In this document: positions 45,061-55,028 of the stretch, piece by piece
Layout: each line of letters begins with the position of its first letter
Numbering within the stretch: the stretch's first letter is position 1
From: Platycnemis pennipes
Lineage: Eukaryota > Arthropoda > Insecta > Odonata > Platycnemididae
Direction: 5' to 3'
Length of the DNA: 64,000 nucleotides
Assembly: GCA_933228895.1 (NCBI GenBank)
Contig: OW121852.1
Location: 134,411,544-134,475,543 of the forward strand
Notes under the pieces: generated by a model
Databases searched by the model: none
What the model saw: the letters and a program-made list of their open reading frames with translations, nothing else
Told to the model about the DNA's origin: nothing
Translations under genes and position numbers: made by a program

Positions 45061-46140
45061 TGTTATGTACTTCTAGTGTAAAGAATGAGAAACTGTGCTA
45101 TGGTTAATTTTCTTTTATCAGACAAGAGTCAATAGCTGGTTTAAAAAATATTTTGAGGGGAAGCTTAGATCTGAATTTTATTTCTTTATATATACTTTAT
45201 TCTTTATATACTTTGAGATGCTTTGCAAAGTTACCAGTCAACAGCTCTCCTGCAATGAAGGAAAGTAGAAAAATCACACTTAAAATTCTCTTGAAATTAG
45301 CTTCACTTTATTTTGTAACTATTTAGAAGTCAAACTGGATCTGTGTTTCCAAAAATTCTACAGTACAAGTCTTCTTACTAATTCATCGTGAAAATCTGAT
45401 AAAAATATTTAAGATATATATTGATTTTTTCTTTTAACTAATTGTAGCCTGACGCTGGTTATCGGAAATGAAATGCACAATTTTTTATATTTAACATTTT
45501 TTATCTCAGAAAGCACACAAAAAGCCATGAGTTTTATTTTCAGAGGTGGTGGGAAATATCTTTAGGATTACGAGAAATAATAGTTCTGCTTTATACACAC
45601 ACTGCCTTTGGTAGGTATTCAATTTTTTATACAACCATGTTTTGGGTAAGAAATTTTCTTAAATCTTAGGAAACTGAAGTGTTTTGAGAATGTATGATAC
45701 CTCTGAGAATACAACTCAACTTTTTCTGGAATCCTCATAGTTTATTTGATAATACTGCCAATTTTTATAACAATTGGGTGATAAATAAGAAGCATACAAT
45801 TTTTTTCCTCTGGAGGTACAAGTGCCCAGGATAAATAAGTCCTCAGGAATGGAAAAATATAGTTTGACCTACACTTTAAGTGGTTGTAAAAATAAAATGA
45901 GTAGCGATAGAGAAGAAAAACTTTGGATCCTTTCCTATCTACATGAAAAGATAAATCATGCCAAGTTTCATTAAAATCTGAGTTAGTCGGTGTCATGGCC
46001 TGGATGAACTGGTATGGAATGACCCTAATGGCAGTATACGTATGTCAATATACTATCTGAATGGTTCCTCCACAATCTTTTAAAACTGAACACATACAAG
46101 TCTGGCCTCATATACTTCACCACCTAAAATAAAGCCCCAA
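45061..46140. other. OSGEP intron 1, AT-rich, nothing recognised
   Basis: AT-rich sequence with no domain, RNA or bounded repeat seen. Confidence 0.55.
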
Positions 46141-46143
46141 CCT

Positions 46144-46425
46144 ATGGTTCAATTCAATTATGTAAGGTGCTATATTCCGGAAATGGCACAGTTGATGAAA
46201 CCATTATCTCAGCTAATGAGGAAAAATGTTGAGTTTCAGTGGCTCCCAGCACATGACATTTGTTTTGAAGCTCTAAAAACAGCAGTTTCTAGAGCACCGG
46301 CTTTAACACCCTTTGATTCAAGCAAAAGAATTATTTTTCATTGTGACACCCCTAAAAATGGTTTGGGATGCTGTTTGTTTCAACCAGGCGAAAATGATTC
46401 ACTTAGACTGGTCGCTTGTTAAATA
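46144..46425 (+). pseudogene. Gypsy RT thumb / RNase H fragment
   Basis: It encodes a short piece with YIPEMAQLMKPLSQLMRKNV, EFQWLPAHDICFEALKTAVS and RIIFHCDTPKNGLGCCLFQP, the RT-to-RNase H junction of Gypsy elements. RNase H normally has TDAS where this copy has CDTP. It ends abruptly next to a hammerhead-like Penelope tail. Confidence 0.78.
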
Positions 46426-46435
46426 AGATTGGCAA

Positions 46436-46494
46436 TTTCCACAAAGAAATCTTTGCTTCGACCGGTTTCGATGTGATACATCATCATCAGGTGA
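46436..46494 (-). repeat. Penelope-like end with hammerhead-like motif
   Basis: On the minus strand: CTGATGA (complement of 46484-46490), U, a perfect GATGT-ATC-ACATC hairpin, GAAA, CC-GG and UC, then AAAGATTTCTTTGTGGAAA. Same block as 26452-26510 with a few substitutions; here stem II is fully paired. Confidence 0.6.
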
Positions 46495-46499
46495 CCAAA

Positions 46500-47630
46500 T
46501 CTATTTATTACTCATAGTGTTGTGAGTCAGGACAATTCCAGTCTCATATTCTCTATCAGTTATATTTTTTGGGATTCTTATCAGTTTTAAGATCTCCAAG
46601 ATGGGCTTCCTATATGACTCTTATAAGTTTGATATAATTTTCTGCGGGGTTTCTGTAGGAGTCTCATAAGTCTCATACATTTCCTAAAGGAATCTCATAT
46701 AGGCCTGATAGTATTCTCCTATAGGCCCTTAAGCCAAAATCCAATAGTATTCCTAAAGAAAATTATTGATAGGGTATAAATGATATACCATCTACTTTAT
46801 CTGCACTAATAATATTAAACCTATTAAAATTCCTCCTCCGAATTTCCCCTTCTTCAGTTTGACAAGCCTATCGGGTTCCTTCCCACTCCTTTGACCCCCA
46901 CTTCCACATCTATCTGCCCTTTTCCTCTCCTCCATCCACTGACAATACTAAAGCAATAACCCACAATAAGCATGGTATTTACGAGCAATCACCCCTGTTA
47001 AAAATTCCCCATAGAAAATCTTAATAGGGACATGGAATTCCTTATAGGGAATTGGCATTCCCTATAGGAACACCTATAAGGATATGAAATTCCCTATAGG
47101 GATTTTATGTTTCTCCATTGCCAATTCCCTATAAGGACATGCAATGGGGAATTTTTAACAGGGACAAATAAATTGAGCGAGTGCTCTCTCTTTAGTTTCT
47201 GGGTATAAATTGGGTAGACATATTTCTTGGACCCAACATACTGATGTACAATGACAGAAATTAAGCAGGTACCACCTGCTGCCTAAGAAAGACAACTTAT
47301 GAGTTACAGAATAACATACACACTTCTAAGTCCGTAGTATGGGGGACTTTTATTCCCATGTCCAGTGGAACATCTTCTTTTAGGGTTCCGACCTTCATTT
47401 GGAACGCATTGTCTAACTTTTAAAAAATTCTGTTAGGATTATTTCGCAAAAACCATAGAGACATCCATGTCACCCCTTATCCAACTAACTGAGTCTTCTA
47501 CAACTCCTGTATTTACATAGTGGCCGCAGTGGCATATTACATCAAAGGTGGGCAGTTTTAACCACAATAGTGAACATCACTCTCACCACACTTGATGCGA
47601 ACATGGCACAAACATAAGAAAAAAAACTTG
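46500..47630. other. OSGEP intron 1 with CCTATAGG-type simple repeats
   Basis: At about 46660-47160 the words CCTATAGG, CTTATAGGGA and ATTCCCTATA recur in both orientations. The outer part may be a small inverted-repeat element (AATTCCCCATAGAA and TGGGGAATTTTTAACAGGG). No gene. Confidence 0.5.
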
Positions 47631-47800
47631 GTCCCATGGAGATGGGTGTTCGACTCTTCCATCAACTCCCCGCTAATATAATAAAACTTAAACAATTAGA
47701 CCACTGTTAGCAGCTATCCACTCAACTGCAATTCAAAAAGTTCCTACTAATGACTCGTTCTATTCGGTGTATAAATACCTGTACGCTTAAATAAAGGAAA
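47631..47800 (+). pseudogene. Possible non-LTR 3' end fragment
   Basis: A short open stretch reads GVRLFHQLPANIIKLKQL, a stop, then QFKKFLLMTRSIRC, resembling the last residues of CR1/Jockey-type RT proteins (LFNxLPxxIKxL...FKxxLKxFL). Small and degraded; the call is tentative. Confidence 0.4.
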
Positions 47801-48050
47801 TAGATTAAGTAATTCTTAATTATTTTTTAATGTAATGTAAGATTTTATGTTTTGATTGATTTATTTGATATTTGCCACCTAAAATGTTCAAAGAAATGAC
47901 GTGCCGAAAAATATATCACGGGACAAATGCATCCTGGTCAAAAAATATATTATTTTTTAATAACAACCGACACGGCTGGCACAGTTGCAACATCACTAAG
48001 CAGGATTAATAGCATGCTAAGGAAACTTAATAATATTATAAGGACCATAC

Positions 48051-48165
48051 CTTCCCCAGGTGGTGTAATATATGTTCGGCGACAATTAGAAAGGACTTCT
48101 CCATCTCGAATAACTCCAATTCCTAATTTATTCGCACTACCTTCAAATCCAATTGCAATAACCAT
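48051..48165 (-). CDS. OSGEP: OSGEP exon 1 with start codon
   Basis: ATG at 48165-48163 begins [20 protein letters not shown] then [19 protein letters not shown], the N-terminus of OSGEP with the ASKHA-fold first strand and the conserved GSANK and TPPG blocks. Donor GTATGG follows 48051. It ends with one base of a Gly codon completed in exon 2. No upstream in-frame ATG fits the family. Alignment to orthologues supports this start. Confidence 0.95.
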
Positions 48166-48554
48166 TTGAGAAAACTTTTAATTCTCTTTCATACAGTCAG
48201 AAGTATGACTCCCGGAAGAGAAATAAAATTAACACGAAGACGGCCTAAGAGACGGATTTCTCCTTCGCGGTCTCTCACCACAATACCACAACGAAAATCA
48301 CTTTGACAAATGAATCACGGGGATGCGAAGCGGGCGAGGCGACCCCGCGCGAGATGGCAGGCCGAACGGTCTTGTGAGGGAAATTCCCGCGCATTAATTT
48401 AAATTCTGGATTTGGCGAACCGCAGGTGTCCGGCTTCTTCGCTGAGTGCATGTGAAAGTGTGCATGTGAAAGTGTGCCTGTGGTAGCTAGAGTTTTGGAA
48501 GACTGAATACTGGTGTTCTTCGAGGTTTTTCAGTGATTCCGTCAGTACATGTCC
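48166..48554 (-). promoter_or_regulatory. OSGEP upstream region / likely promoter
   Basis: About 390 bp between the start codon and the Transib end. It includes a CpG-richer stretch at 48230-48380 (GATGCGAAGCGGGCGAGGCG) in otherwise AT-rich DNA, which fits a 5' UTR or core promoter. No TATA box is assigned. The region is bounded abruptly by a transposon terminus. Confidence 0.4.
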
Positions 48555-48755
48555 CACTGTGGGCTGAAATCGGAAATAGCTGGTCAAAAATCATACCTTC
48601 CCTATTTTTATAGATAGAACGACGAAATCATCCCAACTATTTTGCTTTAGTCTTCTAAACATAAGTATGACAATATTCTGCCAAAAAAATGATCCGGCGC
48701 CTTTTTTTGAAACAAATTTGAGGAGACTGAAAAAGTCCAAAAATCGACTAGGCGT

Positions 48756-49220
48756 TAGAGGTCTGCACGCGGTCGCAAAATACGGGCGAGGGCCGCCCGC
48801 CCTTGTGCGAGAGATAAAGAGAGAGGCACAACCCGAAGACATTTGACGGACTTTTCCGATGTGTCACGAATGTGGCCTAACGGAGAACTTGCCGAGAAGA
48901 GGCGGTCACCCGTCGGCTGAGCGGGCGCCCGCCTCCAGGCCGGGCGACCGCCCTAAGATCGTCACCGCCGCGTATCTTTCTCAAGGGTCTTTGCCGTTTG
49001 CAATATTTTTCGCTCACTCTTTTACCACCCCTCCCCTCAGTTTGGGCGAGCAACCCGGGCACCCGCCAAGGACCCGGGCACCCGCCTAGGATGCGGGCAC
49101 CCGGGGCGAACGGGCACGGTCGGGCGTCAACGTCACACGGGCGGAGGCGAACACGGGTGGGGGCGCCCGGCACGGGCGGGCGAGGGTCGCCCGGATTTCG
49201 CGACCGTTTGCAGGCCTCTA
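48756..49220. mobile_element. GC-rich hAT-like MITE inside Transib
   Basis: Imperfect inverted ends TAGAGGTCTGCACGCGGTCGC and, from the right, TAGAGGCCTGCAAACGGTCGC, followed by CGGGCGAGGG-type tracts. The interior is very GC-rich (GGGCACCCG units) in AT-rich surroundings. The flanks CTAGGCGT and CAGGCGTA share AGGCGT, consistent with a degraded 8-bp duplication. No coding capacity. Confidence 0.65.
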
Positions 49221-49560
49221 CAGGCGTACCGCTGCAATACAGAGGGATTATTTAATTTTAATAAAATGTTTAAAATACAAAAATAAGCCGTTTCAAATAT
49301 ATTATAATTTTTTAAACAAAATATTACACATTAAATATATTAAAATATTTTTTATAAACAATATTAATGTAATAATTCATTAACATTAGGCATAAGGGCC
49401 TGCGATTGTACTGTTGTTACCTACACAAGATATAACTGTAGAAGTATTTTAAATCTTGAAATATAATATAAAAAGTTAAAAAATATATATTACAATTATT
49501 ATAACCCGTTCATTCATCAACCCATTTGTAGGTCTTCATCGGATTCCAAATCATCGCTGT
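49221..49560. other. AT-rich 3' part of Transib
   Basis: Strongly AT-rich sequence, with TTTAAAATAT runs, downstream of the Transib stop. No gene seen. Confidence 0.6.
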
Positions 49561-50333
49561 CCTCATCCGTTGTTGGCTCCTCCATCATAAGCAAATATCG
49601 TGTTTCTTCCGAAACATTTCTTCTTACATCTTTTGAAATATCCAAGTATTAGGGGATCCGAAGTTAGGAGGAGCCTTTGAAAAGATCCTCCATTTCAGCA
49701 AAACGGGAAAATGTTCTCGTATGGTGTGCTCGGTACCTTCTTATATCTTTATGCCGAGATTCCAAAGCTTCCTCCGACAGCTGGCCAATGGAAAGCATTG
49801 CTGCCTTTGCAATCGATGCTCCATGAAATAGTACCTTGCGCACCGTGAGCGGATACCATGGGTACAATTTCACATATAGGGAAGCGGTCTTTGAGCAGTA
49901 ATCGCTGAAAGTGCCGTAATTTATTTCAAGCCCAGAAGATAGTGCTTTCAAAATTGTGGCAAACCTTGCAATAAGTTCCTCATTAATACCTAGTTCGGTA
50001 AAAAGAAAAAAATATTCTCACGTAATCTACCACAAAAATTCTGAATGTGAAGGCCAAATTTTGGAATTAATAAACAAGAAAGACATATCTTAAGTTATTA
50101 TTGGTTAACATACCGGTAATTTCTGATGTAAGCTTGGGATTAGAAAAAAAATCGTCGGGCAGTGTTCCCATCATTAGTCGTCCCTTGGCCAGGCTTTGGA
50201 ACGTCAATAAAAAGCCCCATTTTTGTTTTAAACGAATCTTGAGTCTCCTTTTCCCTTCTTTCCAATTCGGTAGTAGTAGAAGTAGGTTTAAAAAATTGTA
50301 GGGTGCTTCGACGGCTAGGTCATTTTGCACCAC
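49561..50333 (-). pseudogene. Transib transposase C-terminal part
   Basis: Two exons. 50333-50088 contains KRRLKIRLKQKWGFLL and DDFFSNPKLTSEITG, where relatives read IQxxFRxxLGLxVD..GxTxDGNTxRRFF..xxxSAEITG, so the DGNT-like block is frameshifted. An intron (GTATGT...ACTAG) follows. The next exon carries INEELIARFATILKALSSGL, YPWYPLTVRKVLFHGASI and IGQLSEEALESRHKDIRRYR, the Transib/RAG1 C-terminal region containing the catalytic Glu segment. A one-base shift after MEDLF leads to a stop; the other frame continues LLLTSDPLIL as in relatives. Non-functional. Confidence 0.83.
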
Positions 50334-50439
50334 TACCCATTCTTATTAGTAAAAAAAAAAGTAATAGTAATAATAATAAATATTGTCTATTGCAGTTATG
50401 TCACTTATTAAAAAATTAAATACAGTGAATTAAAAAAAA

Positions 50440-52300
50440 GTGCAGCTTATATTTTTCTGAATAGTCCCGTCTCTTTCAGAAACTTGATAACTCGGATTAT
50501 AACATTAGGGTCGTCTCCTAGGACGGATTTTAGGTCTCCCCCTAAGTTTAGCCGCCTTCGCGCATCACGGTATTTGTCACACTCCGTCAGGATATGCCGA
50601 ACGCTGAGAGGACAGTCGCAGTCATCACACTGAGTTGGTTGTTTCTCTTCCGTGAAGAGGAATGAGTGGGTCAGAGGGCAATGCCCTATCCTCATACGTG
50701 TGATGACGACTTCCTCTCTTCGGCTGTTCCTGACGGAAGAGGGCCACACTAACGTAACCGGCTTGATGTCGCGAAGTTTGTTATTTCTTGCAGTGCGCCA
50801 AGACTCCTTCCACTGCCCAAGGACTACCTGTCTCAGGGAAGACTTGAGGTCCTCATAAGGTACCAGCGTGGACTTACACTCTCTCTCGGTCAGAGCCTCT
50901 TTGGCCAAAGCGTCTGCCTTTTCATTTCCGGCTATTCCCACATGCCCCGGGACCCACAGGAACCAAATGCGTACTCCCTTTCTACTGAAAGACAGCAGGG
51001 ATGAATGTATGTCTTGAATGATCGGGTGCATGGGCGAAAAGTCGGAAATGGACTGTATGGAGCTCAAGGAATCGGTGCATATAACAAAGGAGCCACCTCC
51101 GTCACATAGAGTTTCGAGTGCCATCTTCATGGCGAATAGTTCCGCTGTGTACACACTACACAGCGGATTTAATTTTACTTTGACGGCTCCTTGGGTACTA
51201 GAGAACGCTGCGCAGGCACAGGCCAACTCCGATTTTGAACCGTCAGTGTACACAGGAACAAAATCGGAGTGATTACTCAGAAACATTAAAAGCTGACGCT
51301 GGTATTCCAAGGGAGTGGTGAAGGATTTTGGTAGTTTACTTAGGACTGTTTTAACCACAGGAACGGGTGTTAACCAGGGAGGGTGGGTTGCGTGAGATAC
51401 AGGGTACACTTCAGGAACACTGAAATCACACCCACGAATAAAATCATTAAAACGTACACAAACGGGCCTAGTGGCCTTCGTCCGTCGGTTAAAAATGTCT
51501 AAAAAACGTGGTTTAAAGAGTATGTTAAAACATGGGTGTGCCGTCATAGATAGAACTTTGGAGGCGTAATTGCACATAAGCACGTTTCTGCGGTGGCATA
51601 GAGGAGGCTCCCCTGCATCAGAATAGATGCTTATGACAGGGCTTGTCCGAAATGCCCCCGTACAGAGTCGCAACCCCGCGTTGTGCACGGGGGACAATGC
51701 TCGCAGGTATGACTCGCGGGCGGACGCATAAATAAAATAACCGTAGTCTAGTTTAGAACGGACCAATGAGCGATACAATAAGAGCAATGTTGTGCGGTCT
51801 GCTCCCCACGATGTGTGGCTTAAAAACTTTAACACGTTTAACGATTTCAGACATTTTGTCTTTAAAAGTTGAATGTGCTCTCGCCAATTGAGCCTGTAGT
51901 CGACTGTCATACCGAGAAAGCGGGCCGACTGGACGAAAGGAAGATTTCTTCCTCCAAGGGATAATGTGGGCAGCATTTGGATTCCTATTCTCCTGTGGAA
52001 ATGGACGCACCTGGTCTTCTCAAAGGAGAACCGAAATCCGTTCCTTTGGGTCCATTGGTCCAAGTTGTTTAATGTCAATTGGACCATTCGAGATGCAGTT
52101 ACAACCTTGGATGACCTGCAGAAAATTGCCAGGTCATCCACGAACAGTGTGCCTATCACCGGCGCCTTGATACAATTTACGATGTCATTATCGCTCTTAC
52201 GACAAGCAGGGATACTGCGGGAGTATTCTCATTCCCCCTACCCGCAGGGGGGTCTTTCCAATTCGGTTTTGCTCCCATTGGTAGCTTTGGTCTAAGATGA
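50440..52300 (-). mobile_element. 5'-truncated I-like non-LTR retrotransposon in Transib
   Basis: RT C-terminal part plus RNase H and a zinc-binding end, truncated at about 52300. The 3' side has (TAA)-rich and poly-T (plus strand A-rich on minus) sequence at 50340-50440. The copy lies between Transib coding parts, so it inserted after the Transib arrived. Confidence 0.82.
50447..52159 (-). CDS. Non-LTR ORF2 C-terminal half: RT end, RNase H (partial)
   Basis: An open frame of 570 codons. It begins at the RT catalytic box (GTLFVDDLAIFC), then RFSFEKTRCVHFHR and FLGMTVDYRLNWREHIQLLK of the thumb. RNase H follows with VYTDGSKSELACACAAF, YTAELFAMKMAL, CTDSLSSIQSI and WFLWVPGHVGIAGNEKADAL, which carry the catalytic Asp-Glu-Asp-His/Asp set. 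The end has CDDCDCPLSVRHILTECDKY, a CCHC-like motif. RT plus RNase H fits the I-type group. The N-terminal RT and endonuclease are missing; upstream, 52160-52300 still shows degraded RT codons. Confidence 0.9.
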   Translation of the reverse strand: MIGTLFVDDLAIFCRSSKVVTASRMVQLTLNNLDQWTQRNGFRFSFEKTRCVHFHRRIGIQMLPTLSLGGRNLPFVQSARFLGMTVDYRLNWREHIQLLKTKCLKSLNVLKFLSHTSWGADRTTLLLLYRSLVRSKLDYGYFIYASARESYLRALSPVHNAGLRLCTGAFRTSPVISIYSDAGEPPLCHRRNVLMCNYASKVLSMTAHPCFNILFKPRFLDIFNRRTKATRPVCVRFNDFIRGCDFSVPEVYPVSHATHPPWLTPVPVVKTVLSKLPKSFTTPLEYQRQLLMFLSNHSDFVPVYTDGSKSELACACAAFSSTQGAVKVKLNPLCSVYTAELFAMKMALETLCDGGGSFVICTDSLSSIQSISDFSPMHPIIQDIHSSLLSFSRKGVRIWFLWVPGHVGIAGNEKADALAKEALTERECKSTLVPYEDLKSSLRQVVLGQWKESWRTARNNKLRDIKPVTLVWPSSVRNSRREEVVITRMRIGHCPLTHSFLFTEEKQPTQCDDCDCPLSVRHILTECDKYRDARRRLNLGGDLKSVLGDDPNVIIRVIKFLKETGLFRKI

Positions 52301-52519
52301 GGTCACGAAATTATGATATGAATATGCCTTAATGGAAAAAAATGGTACACTATTTGAATATGTGAGTATATGTAACCAAATTTTCTACTCACCCTCCATT
52401 TCTTTACGTTCAAGCGATAAGAGACGCGGAGTTCGCATTCAAAAAACCTAATATAAAGCGAGAGTCTGTGTGGTTCAGCAGTTCTTGAAGGCTCACTTCA
52501 CATTTTTTTCCCCTACTGA

Positions 52520-53333
52520 TATGCCCTCTGGGTGAGCAGCATCTTCTGATATCTAACTCTTTCATAACTAGGGTAAAGCTTGTGTCCATATTTTTTGGCA
52601 GTCTTGCGAAGTATTTTATATTGTAATTTTGTTAAATTTCAATCAACAATTAACGAAAGAGCTTCCTCTGGCGTCAACTCATTTTGAGGTGCAGGAATTG
52701 ACCTCCATTTTTTTAACATTCGTTGTCCTCGGGTGGGGGTTGTTGTAGTCATTTCAGTTATTATTTTCGCTGCCGCTTCATTCCCTTCGGAGCGCAATGT
52801 CATGGATGTGGCCAGCGAAATGTCTGCTGCTGACGCTTTCTCTCTTAAATCTGCCACTTTTCTTTTTTTAGTTTTTTCACTAGACCTCTCAAAATCTTTT
52901 CCGGCCTTCCCTTGCCGCTTAACTCAGAAGAACCTGAAACTAGAATGTAATAGCAATACTAAATTGCCTTGGAGTGAAATATAGCCAATGAAAATATGTT
53001 AACCGATGATTGACACCAACCTGAACTGGGATTTCCAAGCAGATATTTATACATATCCGCTGGGAAAGGTATATCCTTCTCTAACCAACAACGAAATTTT
53101 TGTTTAAACCTGTCGTTATTCCTATTACATTCATCCCATTTTTTGAAGTATGAATTGAAAAAATTTGCGTTCATGACATTCGTCAAAATTTCCTTAGTTT
53201 TCATGTATTTTCCTAGGTTAAACTTACTGTGAAGATATTGCAGAGCTAATTTTCTTTTGGAATTCACCGAATTTCCACTTCCATTGAAAATCACATCATG
53301 CATTTCTTTTCGGGTCACTTTCGTGGGGTCCAT
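52520..53333 (-). pseudogene. Transib transposase N-terminal part
   Basis: 53333 starts with ATG and DPTKVTRKEMHDVIFNG, then LALQYLHSKFNLGKYMK. A candidate intron (about 53020-52927, GTTGGT...CTGAG) leads to KVADLREKASAADISLAT and RGQRMLKKW, then ELTPEEALSLIVD and an in-frame TGA. Past the stop the frame continues with NLTKLQYKILRKTAKKYGHK and LYPSYERVRYQK, the block that reads LSKxQYxxIRxxAKxxxxxLYPSYxxVxxAK in Transib proteins. So this is a stop-bearing N-terminal half whose continuation lies beyond the nested non-LTR element. Confidence 0.8.
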
Positions 53334-54832
53334 TTTTTTCTAATCCGGAATGTCAATACTGTTAATCACCGGAGAAGGAAATCAAAATTTGAATCAAATT
53401 CCCTCCGTAATACGCGCACAATAATAGAGAAATTTGTTAGGGAAACTTACCTTATTATCGCTCCTTAGTATCCTCTAGTTCGGCCTCCACGTTGAAATTT
53501 CACGCTCTGGGGAAACTGAGCTTCAGAGAACTCTTGGTTTTCGGATTCCGTGGTACAAGCACTGAGATCCTTTCGCACTCACGACGAAAATCTGACTAAT
53601 TTGCTTAGTAAAATCGTGAAAAAGAGAATTTTTTCAACCAATTGGAAACAAGCATTTGTAGGAAAACCCATGCGATCTACTTCGTAGAATTCGTCCGCAC
53701 GTGTTCGAGAGAAGCGATTCGCAGAAGTGCAAAAAGCCCTTTTCAGGGACGAGACAATAAAGCAATAAGCGGCATTTCCACAAACGAATAGCAAAGCATA
53801 GAATGGCCTATTTACCAACACTCAGCCGTACAGGCATTAAAGCTCTCAAACGCTAGATACAAATCAAAAGACTAAGGTAGGGTGATCGGACAAAGGGGAT
53901 TACCGCTGTCGGCCGGGTAGTGACCGCGGCCACTGCTGTACCTTTTCCTTATTCGAATGTATGAGCTGCTGATAGTTAAAAGGCTCAGGAATGTGTGGAA
54001 ATCAATATATGTGAGTGCATAACGGTAAAAATTGGGTTTCCCAAAGATGAGAAAATATTCTACTGCAGCCGCCCACTTCATGAGACAAGTTTCCGACTTG
54101 CCGGCGCACGCGTTGAACCTTGCAAATGTTATCTTTCTAATTACAATCGTAATGTGATAATGGAAAAAATGGAACAGTAAGGCTTACGTGGAGTGCACAA
54201 TGTATACTGGTGTGGAAAACAAGAGTGTTGTCTCATTTTTATTGAGTAATCCATAACTGTAAAAAATTCTGAACGAATTTCCGCATCTCAGCTCTGCGCC
54301 ACGCGGTTTGACCTCTGGGTACATAACTTGATGGGAGTGGTGGGGTGGCATATTGGGGCAGGATTTTTCTTTTGAACATTTAAGTTGACACTTTTGTTTA
54401 TAATTTGGTATAAATATTTTTGTCGCTTAAGACCGCTAACATAAAGTTTTTTCCTACCTTATGGTAAAAATACGATTTTTTTATTGCATATTTTAATTGT
54501 TTGATAAATTTTTAAAAAATATAACAACAAAATCTAATTTTTCACTATAGTTTGTTTGCAACATACATATTATTATGATGGTATGCTTAAAAATTACGTG
54601 TCTCACATTAGAACGGAACAGTAGCAATACTCTTTCGTCAGTTTTCACCAAAAAAATGGAAAGTAATTTTTGATCATTTTTTATGAATTTCACAGACGTC
54701 TGCTCGTCTAAAAAAATCACTTAGAAATAAAATTAATTCAGTATTTTGGACAATGATTCTTGCATATTCAGAAAATATCATCGTTTTTTCCGAAATAAAA
54801 AGTGAAAAAAATCATTTTTCTCCAAGAATATT
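53334..54832. other. 5' untranslated part of Transib
   Basis: Sequence between the Transib start codon and its right terminal repeat. No protein domain recognised; the last 400 bp are AT-rich. Confidence 0.6.
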
Positions 54833-55028
54833 CGATTTCAGCCCACAGTGCCCACGCGTCATGACGCGTCCCGAAGAAACCATGAGTGAATCGCGGCAAT
54901 GTCATGAGCCTATTATAAGAATTCACCACGAAGGAAAATAAGAAGTTGGGGATAATTAACTAAAGTTTTTCAACGCGATCGCCTCGAACAAACAGGAATA
55001 TTTTCAAATAGTTTCAACGGACTTCTTG

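Larger units (their letters stand above)
12077..48165 (-). other. OSGEP: OSGEP (Kae1) gene, exons 1-6, introns filled with transposons
   Basis: Six exons on the minus strand encode tRNA N6-adenosine threonylcarbamoyltransferase, the ATP-binding, metal-binding catalytic subunit of KEOPS, which acts in cytosol and nucleus to make t6A37 on ANN-decoding tRNAs. The exon lengths of 115, 80, 142, 220, 179 and 232 nt join with consistent phases at GT-AG junctions and give 322 codons plus 2 nt, against about 335 codons in animal orthologues. The missing tail, after TQR, should be about a dozen codons on a seventh exon that I could not find. Introns 1-5 are about 5.9, 16.9, 1.5, 7.8 and 3.1 kb, and most carry mobile elements. 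Conserved active-site residues are all present. The intron-containing structure excludes a processed pseudogene. Confidence 0.93.
48555..54850 (-). mobile_element. Transib DNA transposon relic with RSS-like termini
   Basis: Both ends carry the 18-bp inverted repeat CACTGTGGGCTGAAATCG (48555-48572; complement at 54833-54850). Its first seven bases fit the CACWGTG start of Transib termini, the same heptamer found in RAG signal sequences. Inside, on the minus strand, are Transib/RAG1-like coding parts (53333 down to about 49600). A GC-rich MITE and a 5'-truncated non-LTR element are nested in it. The adjacent 5-bp flanks (TGTCC and CCCAC) do not match. Confidence 0.85.

Noticed and set aside
46660..47160. 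CCTATAGG cluster as a regulatory array
   Set aside because: Copies are irregular and in both orientations without fixed spacing; it reads as a simple repeat or a small inverted element.
48868..49173. GC-rich ORFs at 48.8-49.3 kb as a gene
   Set aside because: They lie in a GC-rich MITE with inverted ends; the frames are proline/arginine-rich low-complexity readings.
52639..52857. Separate small host gene
   Set aside because: The frame continues past a stop into a Transib-type LYPSY block and is part of the transposase relic; the first codon is GTG.
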